Shown here in pieces: positions 51,475 to 63,816 of a stretch of 64,000 nt of DNA (positions are counted from its first letter, which is position 1; each line of letters starts with the position of its first letter). The DNA is from Coriaria nepalensis (taxonomy: Eukaryota > Streptophyta > Magnoliopsida > Cucurbitales > Coriariaceae): assembly GCA_027186245.1 (NCBI GenBank), contig CP114481.1:54072569-54136568 (forward strand). Direction: 5' to 3'. The notes under the pieces are model-generated. The model searched no databases. It worked only from the letters and a program-made list of their open reading frames with translations, and had not been told where the DNA came from. A program made the position numbers and the translations under genes.

Positions 51475-54400
51475 GATCCTTTAATAGAAAAAGCCGATTG
51501 TTTGGTCCTTTTTTGGGGGGATTTTATTCTCCTACTGATGTTTGAAAAACATTATATAGGCTGCGTGACATGTACGAGTTTCCTTAAGTAGTTCTGTCAA
51601 ACTATTATCTTTGAATTTGTGAGTGGTATGCTGATATGCTTTTTAATTATTATCCTTGACTGTAGATTGCCCAGGCATCAGACATCAGAACAAGAAAAGG
51701 CCTCTTAAATGCTCTTCCTGGAAAAGTGGGAAAACGGATGGATACGCTACTGATACCTCTTGAGCTCTTATGCTGCGTTTCACGCACAGAATTTTCTGAC
51801 AAGAAGGCATTTATACGTTGGCAGAAAAGGCAGGTGAGCTCTCTTCCTCTATTGTTCATATATTTTGCTTTTTGATTCCATCTCCATTAATGGTTTTACA
51901 GAGGGGTAGTGATCTTGGGCTGAATATTTTTACAACTTTGTGTCATATACAGCTAAATATGTTGGAGGAGGGGCTTATTCATCACCCTGTTGTTGGATTT
52001 GGAGAATCAGGGCGCAAAGCAAGCGAATTGCAGATTCTTTTGTCAAAAGTTGAGGAATCTGAGGTGTGTATCATGCCATGTCTCACTATGTTCCATCACA
52101 TCTTAGTAGTTCTCATTTCCTTGTTCAAATACAGTCCCTTCCACCTTCCACCGGTGAACTGCAACGGACAGAATGCTTGAGATTTCTTAGAGAGATTTCC
52201 ATTTCACTTGCTGAGCGGCCAGCTCGGGGTGACTTGACTGGGGAAGTATGCCATTGGGCAGATGGTTATCAGCTAAATGTCAGACTTTATGAAAAGTTGC
52301 TTCTCAGTGTCTTCGACATGTTAGATGAGGGCAAACTTATAGAGGTTAGTACTTTGCTAATGATGGGGAGGATGATATGACACATGTAGGGAAACCTTAA
52401 AAAATCTACAAAATCCCTGCCTTATTTATTTATTTATTTTTTATTATTTATTCTTTTTTTTTTCTCTCATTCTCTCTAGGCGTTTCTCTTTGAGAAGTCA
52501 GGTTGTAGAATGTAGTGGCTTGTGAATTTTGGGGGAGTTCATTTGATATATGTTATCTTGTAATTCTTGTTGGTTTTTCTTCTTGCGTAAGTAACTTTTG
52601 GTCAGCTTATTTCCTGAAGTTGGAGGCCTTTTTTTTTTTGGTTGCATTGACGACACTTTTCCATTCTTGCTTTCGGATCTTTGATTGGCCATCTTTATTT
52701 CCAGGAGGTGGAAGAAATCCTTGAACTTCTAAAGTCGACCTGGCGTGTTTTAGGAATCACAGAGACCATCCATTATACCAGCTATGCTTGGGTATTATTT
52801 CGTCAGGTATAAAGCCATAGGAGTAATTTCTTATTGAGACAGCACTTGAGTCACTAAAATTTATGTCAGGATCCTATAGTCCGAAATTGTTCACTAACTT
52901 CTTGGTTTTGTACTGTTGATGAAGTCAGCATCATTATTCTTTAACCCTGAAATAAGTCATCACGATCTTTTTCTTTTTCTTCTTATTTATTTTTTTGTTG
53001 TGTGATTCTTTGTAGCAGTTTTAACTTTTTCCATTTTTAGAAATTTCTCCTGGAAATGTTTGAAGTTTCTACTGTATTGAATCATCTTTCTTCATGTGAT
53101 TTACAATTTATGTTCGATAATTCGAGATAATCAGGGCAGAGGCTATCTTAATTTTGTAAATGTCAGCCTGTGTGAAACTATCATATGGAAACAAAATATA
53201 CTGTATCCTATTTTTGGAATATAAATTGACAAGTACCGAGAAAAATAAGAGATAATACAACAAATTGATTAATTCAATATTAATAATGTTACTTGTCAGA
53301 TAATATAACAATTTTTTTTTTCAGGGATAATCTTTAATCCAATTGTTATTTATATTAGGGTAATTTTAATCCTTATTGTTATTGATTGCTTGTTTTTTTT
53401 GGCTATATGAATACAGTATGTTATTACAAATGAGAAAGGAATGCTGCAGCATGCCATTGAGCAGTTGAAGAAAATACCGCTGATGGAGCAACGGGGGCCA
53501 CAAGAGAGGCTACACTTGAAAAGTTTGCATTCCAAGGTTGAAGGTGAAGGAGGCAGTAGAGATTTTTCCTTCTTACAGTCCTTCTTGGCACCCATTCGAA
53601 AGTGGGCAGATAAGCTACTAGGAGACTATCATTTACACTTTTCTGAGGTTTGAATGACTGTTGGCTGCTATAAACTATTATATTTATACTTTATCATAGG
53701 AATGATGGCTGATTATGTTCATTGTGTCTAATTGAATTTAGCCTGTCTTGAAATACAACCATCCTTTCAGTCAACCTTGTTATATCTCTATTCTTCACAT
53801 CTTAGATGTGTCGATCCTAAGAAGAAAGTAGAATATTCAGATTAATCTTTTGATGTGTAACAACATTTAACATGAGACATGGAAACTACAAAATTTCTTA
53901 ATGTCTTAATACACGGTAATGTCAATTGGGATTATTCTATATGGGACAACATAGTAGGGTAATTGAAGTCTATAGCTAGTTTCTCTTTATTTTCTCTTTT
54001 TATTTTTAATTTTCAGGTGCCTAGATATATATAGAGATTTTCTTTCCTGCTGCCCTTAGGTTTCAACTGTGTAGGCCCAATGTTGTTCCTCTTGCCCCTT
54101 AGGTATAAATATTTTTCATTCTGATACGTCAATATGTTCTACCGTGACATCACTTTTAAGTTTTGGATCTCAATTTTGTTATTGTGCATGAACCTTGTAG
54201 GAACCGATGAGGATGGAAAACATATTAACAGCTGTAATGCTTGCCAGGAGGCTTCTTTTGGAGGAGTCTGAAGTATGTAACCTCATTTTCAGACAGATTT
54301 ATACAGGGTTTTTCTTTCTTTTTTTTTTTCTTTTTCCCTTTGAAATAAATTTTTCGAGTTACATATTCCAAACGCACTCTGCCTCTGGGTAAAAAAGATA

Positions 54401-57400
54401 TCTATAGTTGAGAAAGTTATGTTCCAAAGGAAAAGGGATGTGATCTATTTTGACTGTTCTAAGCTGTAAACAATCTAAATATTCTGCAGTGACACTCAGT
54501 ATTTATTAATACAACCAGAACTTACAAAATGTTCTATAATTTAGTTAATTTTATATTATTTATTTCATGCAGGCAATACAATCTACATCTGCCGCAGATA
54601 GAGACCAGATAGAAGCATATATATCTTCATCAATAAAGCATGCATTTACAAGGGTAAGTGTTGATTGCTCTGGATGGTGATTTATTGTTATTGATGGTAG
54701 ATCATTGTTCTTTGGGGAGTGATCAGCTTCCTAAATAGTGTGATATCCAAATATCAGGCTAAGGCCTTCTAAACAACGGAATACAGGTCATTGGTATTGC
54801 TTGCAGAAGAGACAAAGTACTCTTCCATAGTTATCTTATTTTTTTTCTCTGTACAGATACTAGCCTCTGTTGAAAAATCAGCCATGCACGAACATCCTTT
54901 GGCATTGCTTGCAGAAGAGACGAAGAAGCTGCTGAAAAAAGATTCAAACATGTTCATACCCATTTTATCGCAGAGGGATCCTCATGCAGTAGTTGTTTCA
55001 GCATCACTTCTCCACAAACTTTATGGTTACAAGTTGGTAAGCTTTGTTTTTTTGTTTTTGTATTTGTTTTTTTTTTCTTAGGTGTTAAATTTTGTAATTC
55101 TCTTATTATGTCTGGTTATCTGATTATAACCAGAAACCTTTTCTTGGCGGTGCTGAACATCTGACTGAGGATATTGTAGCTGTATTTCCAGCTGCAGATG
55201 ATCTTGAGCAGTCTATATTGGAACTCATTGTAGCATGTGAAGATGATATTGCCCAGATCTACAGTAGGAAACTAACTATGTACCAGGTAAGCAATTTACT
55301 TTCAATTTCACATAATTGCATTGTAAAAAGAGGAATCCTTGGGGTTGTGTGAACCGTTTACACCATGCAAAAGAAAAGGATAGCTTTTAGTATGAATATA
55401 CTATTCACAAAAAAGCCATCCATTTACAATGGACATATCAAATTAATACATACTAAACTATATAGTGAGGCTCTATAGTCGATTAGTATGATTTATGGCC
55501 CTACTCATTTATGTTCCCGTATTCTCAAAATCTTCATACTTGTCAGATTGAAACTATATCTGGAACATTGGTTCTACGTTGGGTCAATTCACAGCTTGGA
55601 AGGATTTTAGGCTGGGTTGAACGGGCTATTCAACAAGAGGTAAATGCTCAAGCTTGAAGCTTCTTTAATTTTCATATCCATCCATACTTTTCCAAATTTC
55701 TCCTTCATACCTAATAACAAATCGGGCTACCATGAACATACAATGATATCCGAAGGCAGATTCACTGGGCTCAATAGGCCATATGATGATTTCCCAGTAT
55801 TATGATAGAATGCGTGGTTTATGTAATGATCTCGATTCGCTCTAAAGAGGCTTGTTCTTTATTCATCTTCCTTTTCATATCATCATCATACATTGAAGCT
55901 ATAGTTGATGTACTTTATATGTTTTAAAAGCGATGGGAGCCAATATCACCTCAACAACGGCATGGGAGTTCAATTGTTGAAGTTTATAGAATTGTAGAGG
56001 AGGTATGGTGTAAGCTGAAGTTTTTTCTGCATTCTTTTGTGGCCTTAGGTACTGATTTTTCGATTGGGAATTGTTGTCTATGCAGACTGTGGATCAATTT
56101 TTTTCTCTCAAGGTTCCAATGAGGTCCTCAGAGATGAGCAGTTTGTTCCGTGGAATCGATAATGCATTTCAAGTGTATTCAAATCATGTCATCGACAAGC
56201 TGGGTATGTGCTTCATTTATTTGGTGACTTGAGCTTGCAGAGTAAGATTTAGCTTTAAACTCCTTTCCTAAAATCAATAGGAAATACTGTCGGAGAAATT
56301 CTACAAGATGTGATGCAAGTTTAAAACTGGACATCATTTGGCCAAAAATGAAAAATAAAATACTGGAAATCATAAGCACCTGTGATAATGAGGGGGACAA
56401 TTTAGACATGAAAATCTGTGGTTTCCTGCAATTTCCATGGCTGCCTTACATTCTGAATATAGGCACTTCTGATCATCAGCAAGATCTTTCAATGACACAC
56501 ATCTGAATGCCATTACCATTTTTATTTTTTTGGCTATTGTCAAACTTACATTCTTCTCTGCATGATATCATCAAGGTATCCTGTAATCCACTTGTTTAAT
56601 ATTAAACCTTGAAGCTCTGATTATATTGGTGCAGCAAGCAAGGAGGACTTAATTCCACCCGTGCCTATACTCACGCGACACAAGAAGGAAGCTGCAATAA
56701 AATCTTTTGTGAAGAAGGAACGAGTTGACCCGAGACTGCCTGATGAAAGAAGGTCAACTGAGATCAATGTCCAGACTACATCAACTCTCTGTGTTCAGTT
56801 AAATACGTTATATGTAAGTTCAATCTTTGTATTGTGCTTCCCCTTTTGAGGAATAACACCATTTTTTTCCATATATGATATTCAATAATGACTATGATAT
56901 CACTCTATCACATACCCTTTGCTAGAAACATCTAGGTGCACAGATTTTTCTACATGTGTGAAGTTTTAGTACTTTTATTCCTGTTTATTCTTCCCTGGAA
57001 AAGTTTGGTTTTCATGGAATTATTCTGTTCATGTTCTTTTGACTCTTGACAGTATGCAATTAGCCAGCTGACAAAGTTGGAAGATAGCATTTGGGAGCGT
57101 TGGACAAAGAAAAAACATCGTGAGAGGCTTCCTAGTATGTATATAAACTTTCGTATATGTTTATGATCTTTCGATTCTACATTGCTTAAATCATTTGTTG
57201 CTCTCAGCACATCTGTGATTTATGATAAGCATTTTTGGGTCTTTCCCAGCTTGAGCCTTTAGGACAATTGGGAAGTTAACATGGTATCAGAGCATGAGTT
57301 ATAGGTTCGAACTTCCAAATTGTCCCCAATTTTCTCCGGTCCTATGTCCCGCTTTCAAGTGGTTAATGGGCTTACATCACTAACACAGGCAAAAGGCAAA

Positions 57401-59131
57401 TAGGCTTTGCACGTGAAGTGAAGTTTAGCATTACAATATGAAAATATACATTGTTGAACCCTTCCCTAAAGCATAAGCTTCTGGAAGGAATTAGTCACTC
57501 AGACATGGTATAAGACAGTAAGATTTTGGGAGAATCGATTATATAATATAATATCAGAGTAATAGGTTTTCTGTTCAACCTTCATGTTGGCTTCCCGATC
57601 GTGGACTTACATTAGTCTATATTTAAAATAATATAAATTAATCCAACATTTTCCTTGTTGCAATCGTCCCCTTCAATGCTTCTAACGATATCCTTTTACT
57701 GCAGAAAAATCTGTGGATGAGAAGTCCAAAAGTTCTGCCTTGAAAAAGAGCACATTCGATGGAAGTAGATCAGATATTAATGCTGCTATTGACAAAATTT
57801 GTGAAGTTACTGGTAAGAATAAGCATCTCTTACTTGAGCAACCTTTTGAAAAACAAGTTTAATAACATTAAACTCAAAAAGTGTATTAAAACAAGATGAA
57901 ATTTTGCATGATACAGGGACTAAAATTATCTTCTGGGATTTAAGGGAGCCATTCATGGAAAATTTATATAAACCCAGCGTTTCTCTTTCTAGGTTGGAAG
58001 CCATAATTGAACCACTTGACCTGGTATGTCGTTGTTCTTTGGACACTATGTTTGGGTGTCTTGGTATGCTCTTTCTACTGATTATAAATGCTTATATAAT
58101 ATATGCTTGATCTGCTATAAGTCTGCTACACTCTTAGTTAAGCAAGGGGCTATTAGCCCCTTTTCCTTTTTCTTTTATTTCGTTTCCCCTGTCTATTTTC
58201 AACTATTTAACTTTCTCAGAAATTATTTGAGTCATATTAGAATTTTGATGAATGATTCTGAGATAGGGCAGTGTTTTGCTGTAAACTCCTAACAGGAACT
58301 TAGTCATCTATGTGCTATTATCATGGAGCCGCTTAGGGACCATGTAGTGACAAGTCTCCTTCAAGCATCACTGGTTCGCTTTTTTGGTCTCAACAAGTCT
58401 CATAAATGCCCCTATTTTAGTTGCTCTCTATACCGCTTCTATCTCTGCTCCTCCCTCTAACTGTTTGTGCTTGCAGGATGGATTGCTTCGAGTTTTACTT
58501 GATGGAGGACCATCACGAGTTTTCAATCCCAGTGATGCAAACCTTTTAGAAGAAGATCTAGAGGCCTTAAAGGTACTTGTATTTTTTTTTTTTTTCAATC
58601 CCATATCTATTTTGACAATGACAAGGATAATAAAGAAAGAGGGCAACAAGGGAAGTCAATTTTTGCTAATTATGGCCTACTAAATATGAGCACAACTTAT
58701 TTTTTGGGTTTTTTTTTTTTTATACAGGAATTTTTTATTTCTGGTGGAGATGGGCTTCCTCGAGGAGTGGTCGAAAATCAGGTAGCACGTGTTCGTGATG
58801 TCATAAAGTTCCATGGCCATGAGGTTAGTTTTTTGTTTATGTAATATGTATAACCGGATAAAATTTGGAAAAATTTCAAGTGTTTAGGCACCAAAATGAA
58901 AGTGCAAGGCATGAAAGCTCAAATATTTTTGCTTCATAACTTATTAATTGTTGGCAGACTCGAGTACTTATCGAGGAGTTGAAATCGTTGGGAGCCCAAG
59001 AAATGCAAGGCGGTAGAGGTAGACTAGGAGGTGACTCTAAGACTTATTTGAGAATATTATGTCATAGAAGTGATTCTGAGGCCTCTCAGTTTCTCAAGAA
59101 ACAGTACAAGATCCCCAAGTCTTCTGGCTAG
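49933..59131 (+). CDS. PATROL1: PATROL1-like protein (MUN domain, DUF810)
   Basis: Munc13-like tethering factor; Arabidopsis PATROL1 moves the plasma-membrane H+-ATPase AHA1 to the cell surface and affects stomatal opening. There are 26 coding exons: 49933-49940, 50068-50243, 50333-50397, 50521-50872, 51026-51092, 51249-51402, 51666-51833, 51953-52063, 52135-52344, 52705-52806, 53417-53647, 54201-54272, 54573-54653, 54857-55036, 55134-55286, 55547-55639, 55931-56002, 56086-56203, 56635-56813, 57053-57134, 57705-57812, 57917-58023, 58296-58373, 58477-58572, 58728-58823, 58958-59131. They join in frame to 1110 residues (Arabidopsis about 1101). Family blocks: DRQILLDFILSGSLIKKVIM, VDLDQVSVDYVLNCAKKGG, ITDDDLRETAYEVLLACAGA, CHWADGYQLNVRLYEKLLLS, LLRVLLDGGPSRVF and the end ASQFLKKQYKIPKS. 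The first coding exon is only 8 bases, ATGGAAGA. A Pro-rich stretch lies near residues 100-130. Confidence 0.96.
51444..51469 (+). repeat. (CT)13 microsatellite in PATROL1 intron 6
   Basis: A pure dinucleotide run 40 bases after the exon 6 donor. Confidence 0.9.
54793..54817 (+). repeat. Intronic copy of part of PATROL1 exon 14
   Basis: 25 bases in intron 13 match exon positions 54901-54925 with two mismatches and would encode the same VLLAEETK-like peptide. The frame is open from here into exon 14. Confidence 0.85.
57230..57640 (+). mobile_element. LTR-retroelement remnant in PATROL1 intron 20
   Basis: AACATGGTATCAGAGCATGAG near 57280 contains TGGTATCAGAGC, the tRNA-Met primer-binding site of plant LTR elements. 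Similar phrases recur downstream (CATGGTATAAGACAG, ATATCAGAGTAATAGG with GTTCAACCTTC), which suggests a decayed leader region. No coding domain or paired LTR could be read. Confidence 0.45.
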
Positions 59132-59400
59132 AACTCGTGACAAAGTTTGTGTGAATAACCTCCTCATTTTCTCAAGAATCAGTACAGTACAAGTACCCTT
59201 TTAAAAAAAATATATACCTTTTTTGGTGATGAACAGTCCCTTTAAAAATAAAAAAAACATGATCATGGTTTATGTATACATATACTGCTGTTCACATTGT
59301 AACATTGTATCATTTTATGCTGAAGAAGCAAACTAGATTGCCCTAATGAGATTATTTGAATATTTGCCCGTTGATAATCATTTTGTTAAATAGATTTTCT
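59132..59400 (+). other. 3' flank of PATROL1
   Basis: Probably the 3' untranslated region, with two near copies of the phrase TTTCTCAAGAA..CAGTACA (one in the coding end, one just past the stop). No other feature. Confidence 0.4.
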
Positions 59401-61620
59401 GTCTTTTTTTTTTTAGCCTTTTACCCTTACTATAATAAAAATTAAAAAATAAAATAAAAATTGTTTTAAAAAAGAAAAAGAAATAAAGAACAGAAAATGC
59501 ATATACACCCCAAACCCATCAACCGGTTCTTTACTCTCTCTCCTCAAGTTTCATCATCGACACTCTTACTTTCTCTCCTTCGGTTATTCAAACCTAAATA
59601 CCAAATCAAAATATTATCCCCTTCTACCAAACCGAAATCTTCTTCCCATCTATTAATGGAGAATAAGGAGGTTTAGTCCAAAAAATATGTAAATCATGCG
59701 ATATATTTCGTTCCTTGATTTGATTGGATTTTGAGTTTGTTTTTTGTGAATTTTGAGTTAGATAAAGATTTAGGAATAGATTTTGGGTTTGATCGAAACA
59801 TGCAATAAGATTTCGGTCTATGATAATACTCATACCGAAATTTTGAAAACTCAAATTTCGGTCAAAGTATCTAGACCGAAATCTTGAGGCCTCCAAGATT
59901 TCATTCTAAGTATCTCATACTGAAATCTTAAAGGCCCCAAGATTTCGATATTATCTCAAACAAATTTTCATATGTTTGCATAAATAAATTGAATGATACT
60001 ATTTATTTATTTATTTGTTTTCAGGAGGATATATCGCTTAGACTTACTCATGTGTTGAAATCCAATGACCATTTTTCTACATCTATTAATGTGCATTCGA
60101 AACTGTGTGATATGCTTGCTGAAATGGAAAGCTTAGTTCTCTAGCAATGAAAATGTTTAGTAAATCATACTTTGGCCATTTCCTAAAGGTTGATGAGAGA
60201 GAGGCTTACCTTTTCAGCTCAAATAGTTAGTGTCGTGATCCTCTGTCAAACTCAAAAAAAAAAAAAAGAAGTACGAGTCATGGTACATCATAAATGGCCA
60301 ACCTCTCCAATACTTGATTAAAGCGTTTTTTTTTATTAACGGACTCAGATGTCATAAGGCACCATCCAAATTCAAGCAAATTTCTTCATTCTTGAAGTAC
60401 TGGTTGAAAGGAAATACTAATGTTACATGTGGTTACATTATCATGCTACTCAAGAACTCATATAGTATAACTAAATAACAGTTTGATCGAGATGTTGATG
60501 AGAGAACTAAGCTTGACAATCTCAATCATATTCTTCCTCCGTTCTTTCAAACTTGTCATCTTCATCCTTCATCTCAGTTTTATTTTCTTCGTCATTCTCA
60601 ATCTCAACTTCAGAATCAACATACCAGTCTATATTTAGATTCAAACTCTCATTTAGATATGAGTGTTACAATCATCATAACTCCTAAAATTATCATTCTC
60701 ATTATTATTAAGACCGGTTACTTGACATCACTCTCAAGCATACATACCACTTCTCACTCTGAATTAACGTCACATATAATGAAGATGTATTACCTGAATA
60801 TGCATTATAGATAAATAACTTCATATTTGTCTCATTTTCTATAAATATTGGAAGAATGATCCATAATAATAATAGCTTATATGCCATTTTTATACCAAAA
60901 TAGCTAGAATCAGTGCAAATAGTATTGTAGATAACTTCTAACAACTAGCTAAAAGTGGCACATTTTTCAACCAAAATAGCTTTCAATCCTTTTAACCTTT
61001 TTGGTACTCAAGATTTCATTGTGCCATCGTTATCCTTTCATTCTCCATCGAAACGTACAGCTATGAACACAAATGATGACATTCCTTTAAATAAATAAAT
61101 AAAACAAATTGAAATCAATATTTGAAAAAGAATCCGATAAAAGACATAAGGAATCCAAGATTTCGGTTTGGACCGAAGTCATAAATCAAGATTTCGGTCT
61201 AGTGTAAATTAGACCGATAGCAAGATTTTAGTTCAATTTACACTTGAACGAAATATGAATCAATGTAAATTAGATTGAAAAAAAAAAAAAGAAGAAAAAT
61301 GAACACATACCTTTGAATATGGTATATGAATATGGCATAATTCTTCTTCATTTCTTTGATATCGAGCAATTATTTTTCTTTTTAGAAAGAGAGAAGAAAG
61401 GAGAGAGAGAATCGGTTGTTGAAGAAGACGTGAGAATATAAAAATAATTTCAGTTTTTAATTTTTTATATTTATTAAATATCAATTAAAAATAAATAAAT
61501 AAATAAAGAAATATATAAAGGTATTTATTAATAAAAATAAAAAAGGTGTAAATATTAAAAAATTATTCAAATCATGGGTAGTTTGCTAAAACCCCCTTCT
61601 CCTAATATTATGTGTCTAAA
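59400..61620. mobile_element. Possible decayed DNA transposon with long imperfect inverted ends
   Basis: The left end (about 59415: TTTAGCCTTTTACCC) and the right end read in reverse (about 61590: TTTTAGCAAACTACCC) look related. Both are followed inward by AT-rich DNA and then a CAACCG-TTCT-CTCTCTCTCC block (59520 left; 61415 right, inverted). Inside each end lie clusters of ATTTCGGT/ACCGAAAT motifs. No transposase is readable and no target duplication was found, so the class (Mutator-like would be the guess) is open. Confidence 0.3.
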
Positions 61621-62493
61621 CGACAAGATTGGGTTAGGTGTATTATAAAATGAAGAATTTGTTGAGTGATGAACTAACAGTCAACAAAAAACAGAGCAGA
61701 ATGAAGAGAGGTGGCGATTAAGTTGTGTCCTTCTCCCTCTGTCCTTAATTTGGTGGGTTAGGAAGTAAGTACTTTAGGAGGGGATGGAAAGAATAGATTC
61801 CTTATAAAAATGTTGGATTAGATTTTGAGACTTTAATCTCACCATATTAAAACCTTGTTATTCCTTGTATAAACACAAAATGGGTAGGGTACGTGCAATT
61901 AGTAGTGAGTGATAAGGAGCATCCAGCAAGCAAGTCCTTATGGCTGCTGCATACCCACAACTGACATGTTAGTAATCTAGCGGTTGTTAATGAAGTTGGC
62001 TTCAAGACAATCAAATGTCTTGTTGTAAATCAACCGTTGTTGTCAAATCAAGTCGATTCCTGCATGCCACATTTAGAGCTGTGTTTCGGAGGGCTTATAA
62101 GCAATAAAAATATATATAAGTCCCAAATCCTAATCAATTTGAATTCACAGTATATATAAGTCCCAAATATATACAGATTTTACACTAACTCGGAACTCTA
62201 AATCAAAACCAAACTCCAAGGAAGCTTAGCTATCCCCTCTGATTATACAGTATATAAGCAAATTAAGGCAGTATATATAATAGAACTTACATTAATCATG
62301 GTAGTTGACACATCCATATTTTTAGTTTCTACTTTCTACCTAGCCAGCCAGCTACAGCTAGAACAAATTGATATGAAATTAACTGTAAACAAAACCTTTA
62401 TTAGTGAATAACATATATACACATATAATAAGGTTTGACATTGATGTAAGAGCAGAAACATAATTAATATGAACTTGATGGTTCATTAGTCAA
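61621..62493. other. Intergenic; 3' side of the BAHD gene
   Basis: No gene. The phrase GTATATATAAGTCCCAAAT occurs twice at about 62105-62170 as a short direct repeat. The last 100 bases or so are probably the 3' untranslated region of the minus-strand BAHD gene. Confidence 0.4.
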
Positions 62494-63459
62494 TTAATTG
62501 AGACAATCAAATGTGAATGGCCTAAGTATGTGAGAAGCCTCGGTCTCAATCAACTCCAACTGTTTCCTCAAAAGATGCATGTATACAACCCAATCACCAT
62601 TCCCGCTAGGACTAGGCATTGGCATAACATATCCGGCTTCTCCGCCCCATGGAAAATGGTACGAACCAAACACGGGTTTTCCCCACCCGAAATCAATATT
62701 CCGTATCGGAAAATGCTGCCCGGAAGAAATGACGAATGCCGGCCCGCCGTCGTGATCTTCACTTGTACAGCAGTAAATTCTAGCCAGTCCCGGCACGGGA
62801 CGATGCGCCTCGACCCAATCAATTAGCCCTAAGAAATGCTCTTTATTGGCAGCATTTTTCAAGAACTCGTGCACTTGATCCGCCACCCAACTCATTGGCT
62901 TCTCAACTAAGTCGACTATTTCCATCCCGCCGTATGGAATAGATAGTACATTTCCAAAGTAAGAGTTAAACTCTCCATTTGTATTATCGTTTTTGTCGTT
63001 ATCATTTAGCCTTGTTCTTCCATCTACCACTATGCCCATTTTGCATGTCTTGTAATAACAGCTATTGGCCATGTTGTCTTTTTGGGCGGATCGGGCAACC
63101 ATTTTCCACAAGAACGCGCTAAATGACTCGAGCTTGGTTCGTTTACAGAGGGATTGGAGTTGGGAGAGTTGATCCGAAGAGATGTAGTAAATGCGACTGA
63201 TCAAAGAGTCCGATATGGGTTGCTTTGATGGAGGAGGCAAAGATGTAACCGGAACATACATGTCGCACAGTGAAGGAAGGATGACACCCGGGCGTCTCGG
63301 GTTGAGCATCGATCTACGGAATGATGGTATCGTCGAGATGGGCTTGGATTGCGCTGTCTCCGCCCACGACATGAGGAACATGTTGGCCGAGTAGGCGTCG
63401 GCTATTCGATGATCGAATGTGCACCCAACAACTATCCCACCACACTTGAGCTCAGTAAC
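62494..63459 (-). CDS. BAHD acyltransferase, last exon (coniferyl-alcohol-acyltransferase-like), 5' exon outside
   Basis: BAHD enzymes transfer acyl groups from CoA to alcohols or amines in the cytosol. This exon codes for 321 residues after the acceptor ATTATAG at 63460. Both family signatures are present: the catalytic HxxxD as DHRIADAYS at about residues 17-25 of the exon, and the structural DFGWG in DFGWGKPVFGSYHFPWGGEA near the end. The phrases DMYVPVTSLPPPSKQPISDS and GDWVVYMHLLRKQLELIE resemble the CFAT-like branch, but the substrate cannot be told from sequence. The first exon (usually 120-150 residues) is not in the 540 bases up to the window edge, so the intron is long. No break is seen. 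Confidence 0.88.
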   Translation of the reverse strand, partial: VTELKCGGIVVGCTFDHRIADAYSANMFLMSWAETAQSKPISTIPSFRRSMLNPRRPGVILPSLCDMYVPVTSLPPPSKQPISDSLISRIYYISSDQLSQLQSLCKRTKLESFSAFLWKMVARSAQKDNMANSCYYKTCKMGIVVDGRTRLNDNDKNDNTNGEFNSYFGNVLSIPYGGMEIVDLVEKPMSWVADQVHEFLKNAANKEHFLGLIDWVEAHRPVPGLARIYCCTSEDHDGGPAFVISSGQHFPIRNIDFGWGKPVFGSYHFPWGGEAGYVMPMPSPSGNGDWVVYMHLLRKQLELIETEASHILRPFTFDCLN

Positions 63460-63776
63460 CTATAATATATATATGTAGTATTAATACATCAATTTCCCTT
63501 TGCGGTGTCAGAACTGAATTTTTGAAGAAAATTTATCGTATACAAATATTGGATGTCATATGATACACCATATTTTATTAAAATTATATCATACCATATA
63601 ATATTTATAATAGTAATAAAATTTACTATATCATATTATGTACATATAAATATCATTTTTGAAACTAAATCTATAATAGAAAACCAAATTTAAATTCACG
63701 TAACATATTTATTTATTCAACTCTAATTGGTATATAATTGAAGGATAACTCATTTAAGGATATTAGGCAATTTCAA

Positions 63777-63816
<40 letters not shown>

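Noticed and set aside
59624..59896. Minus-strand ORF of 90 codons with RNLSFQNFG-like repeats
   Set aside because: The pattern comes from the ACCGAAAT motif repeats, not from protein selection.
60024..60141. Exon-like frame EDISLRLTHVLKSND with an acceptor upstream, resembling an RNA polymerase largest-subunit phrase
   Set aside because: The similarity is too short and stops quickly; no neighbouring exons in either direction.
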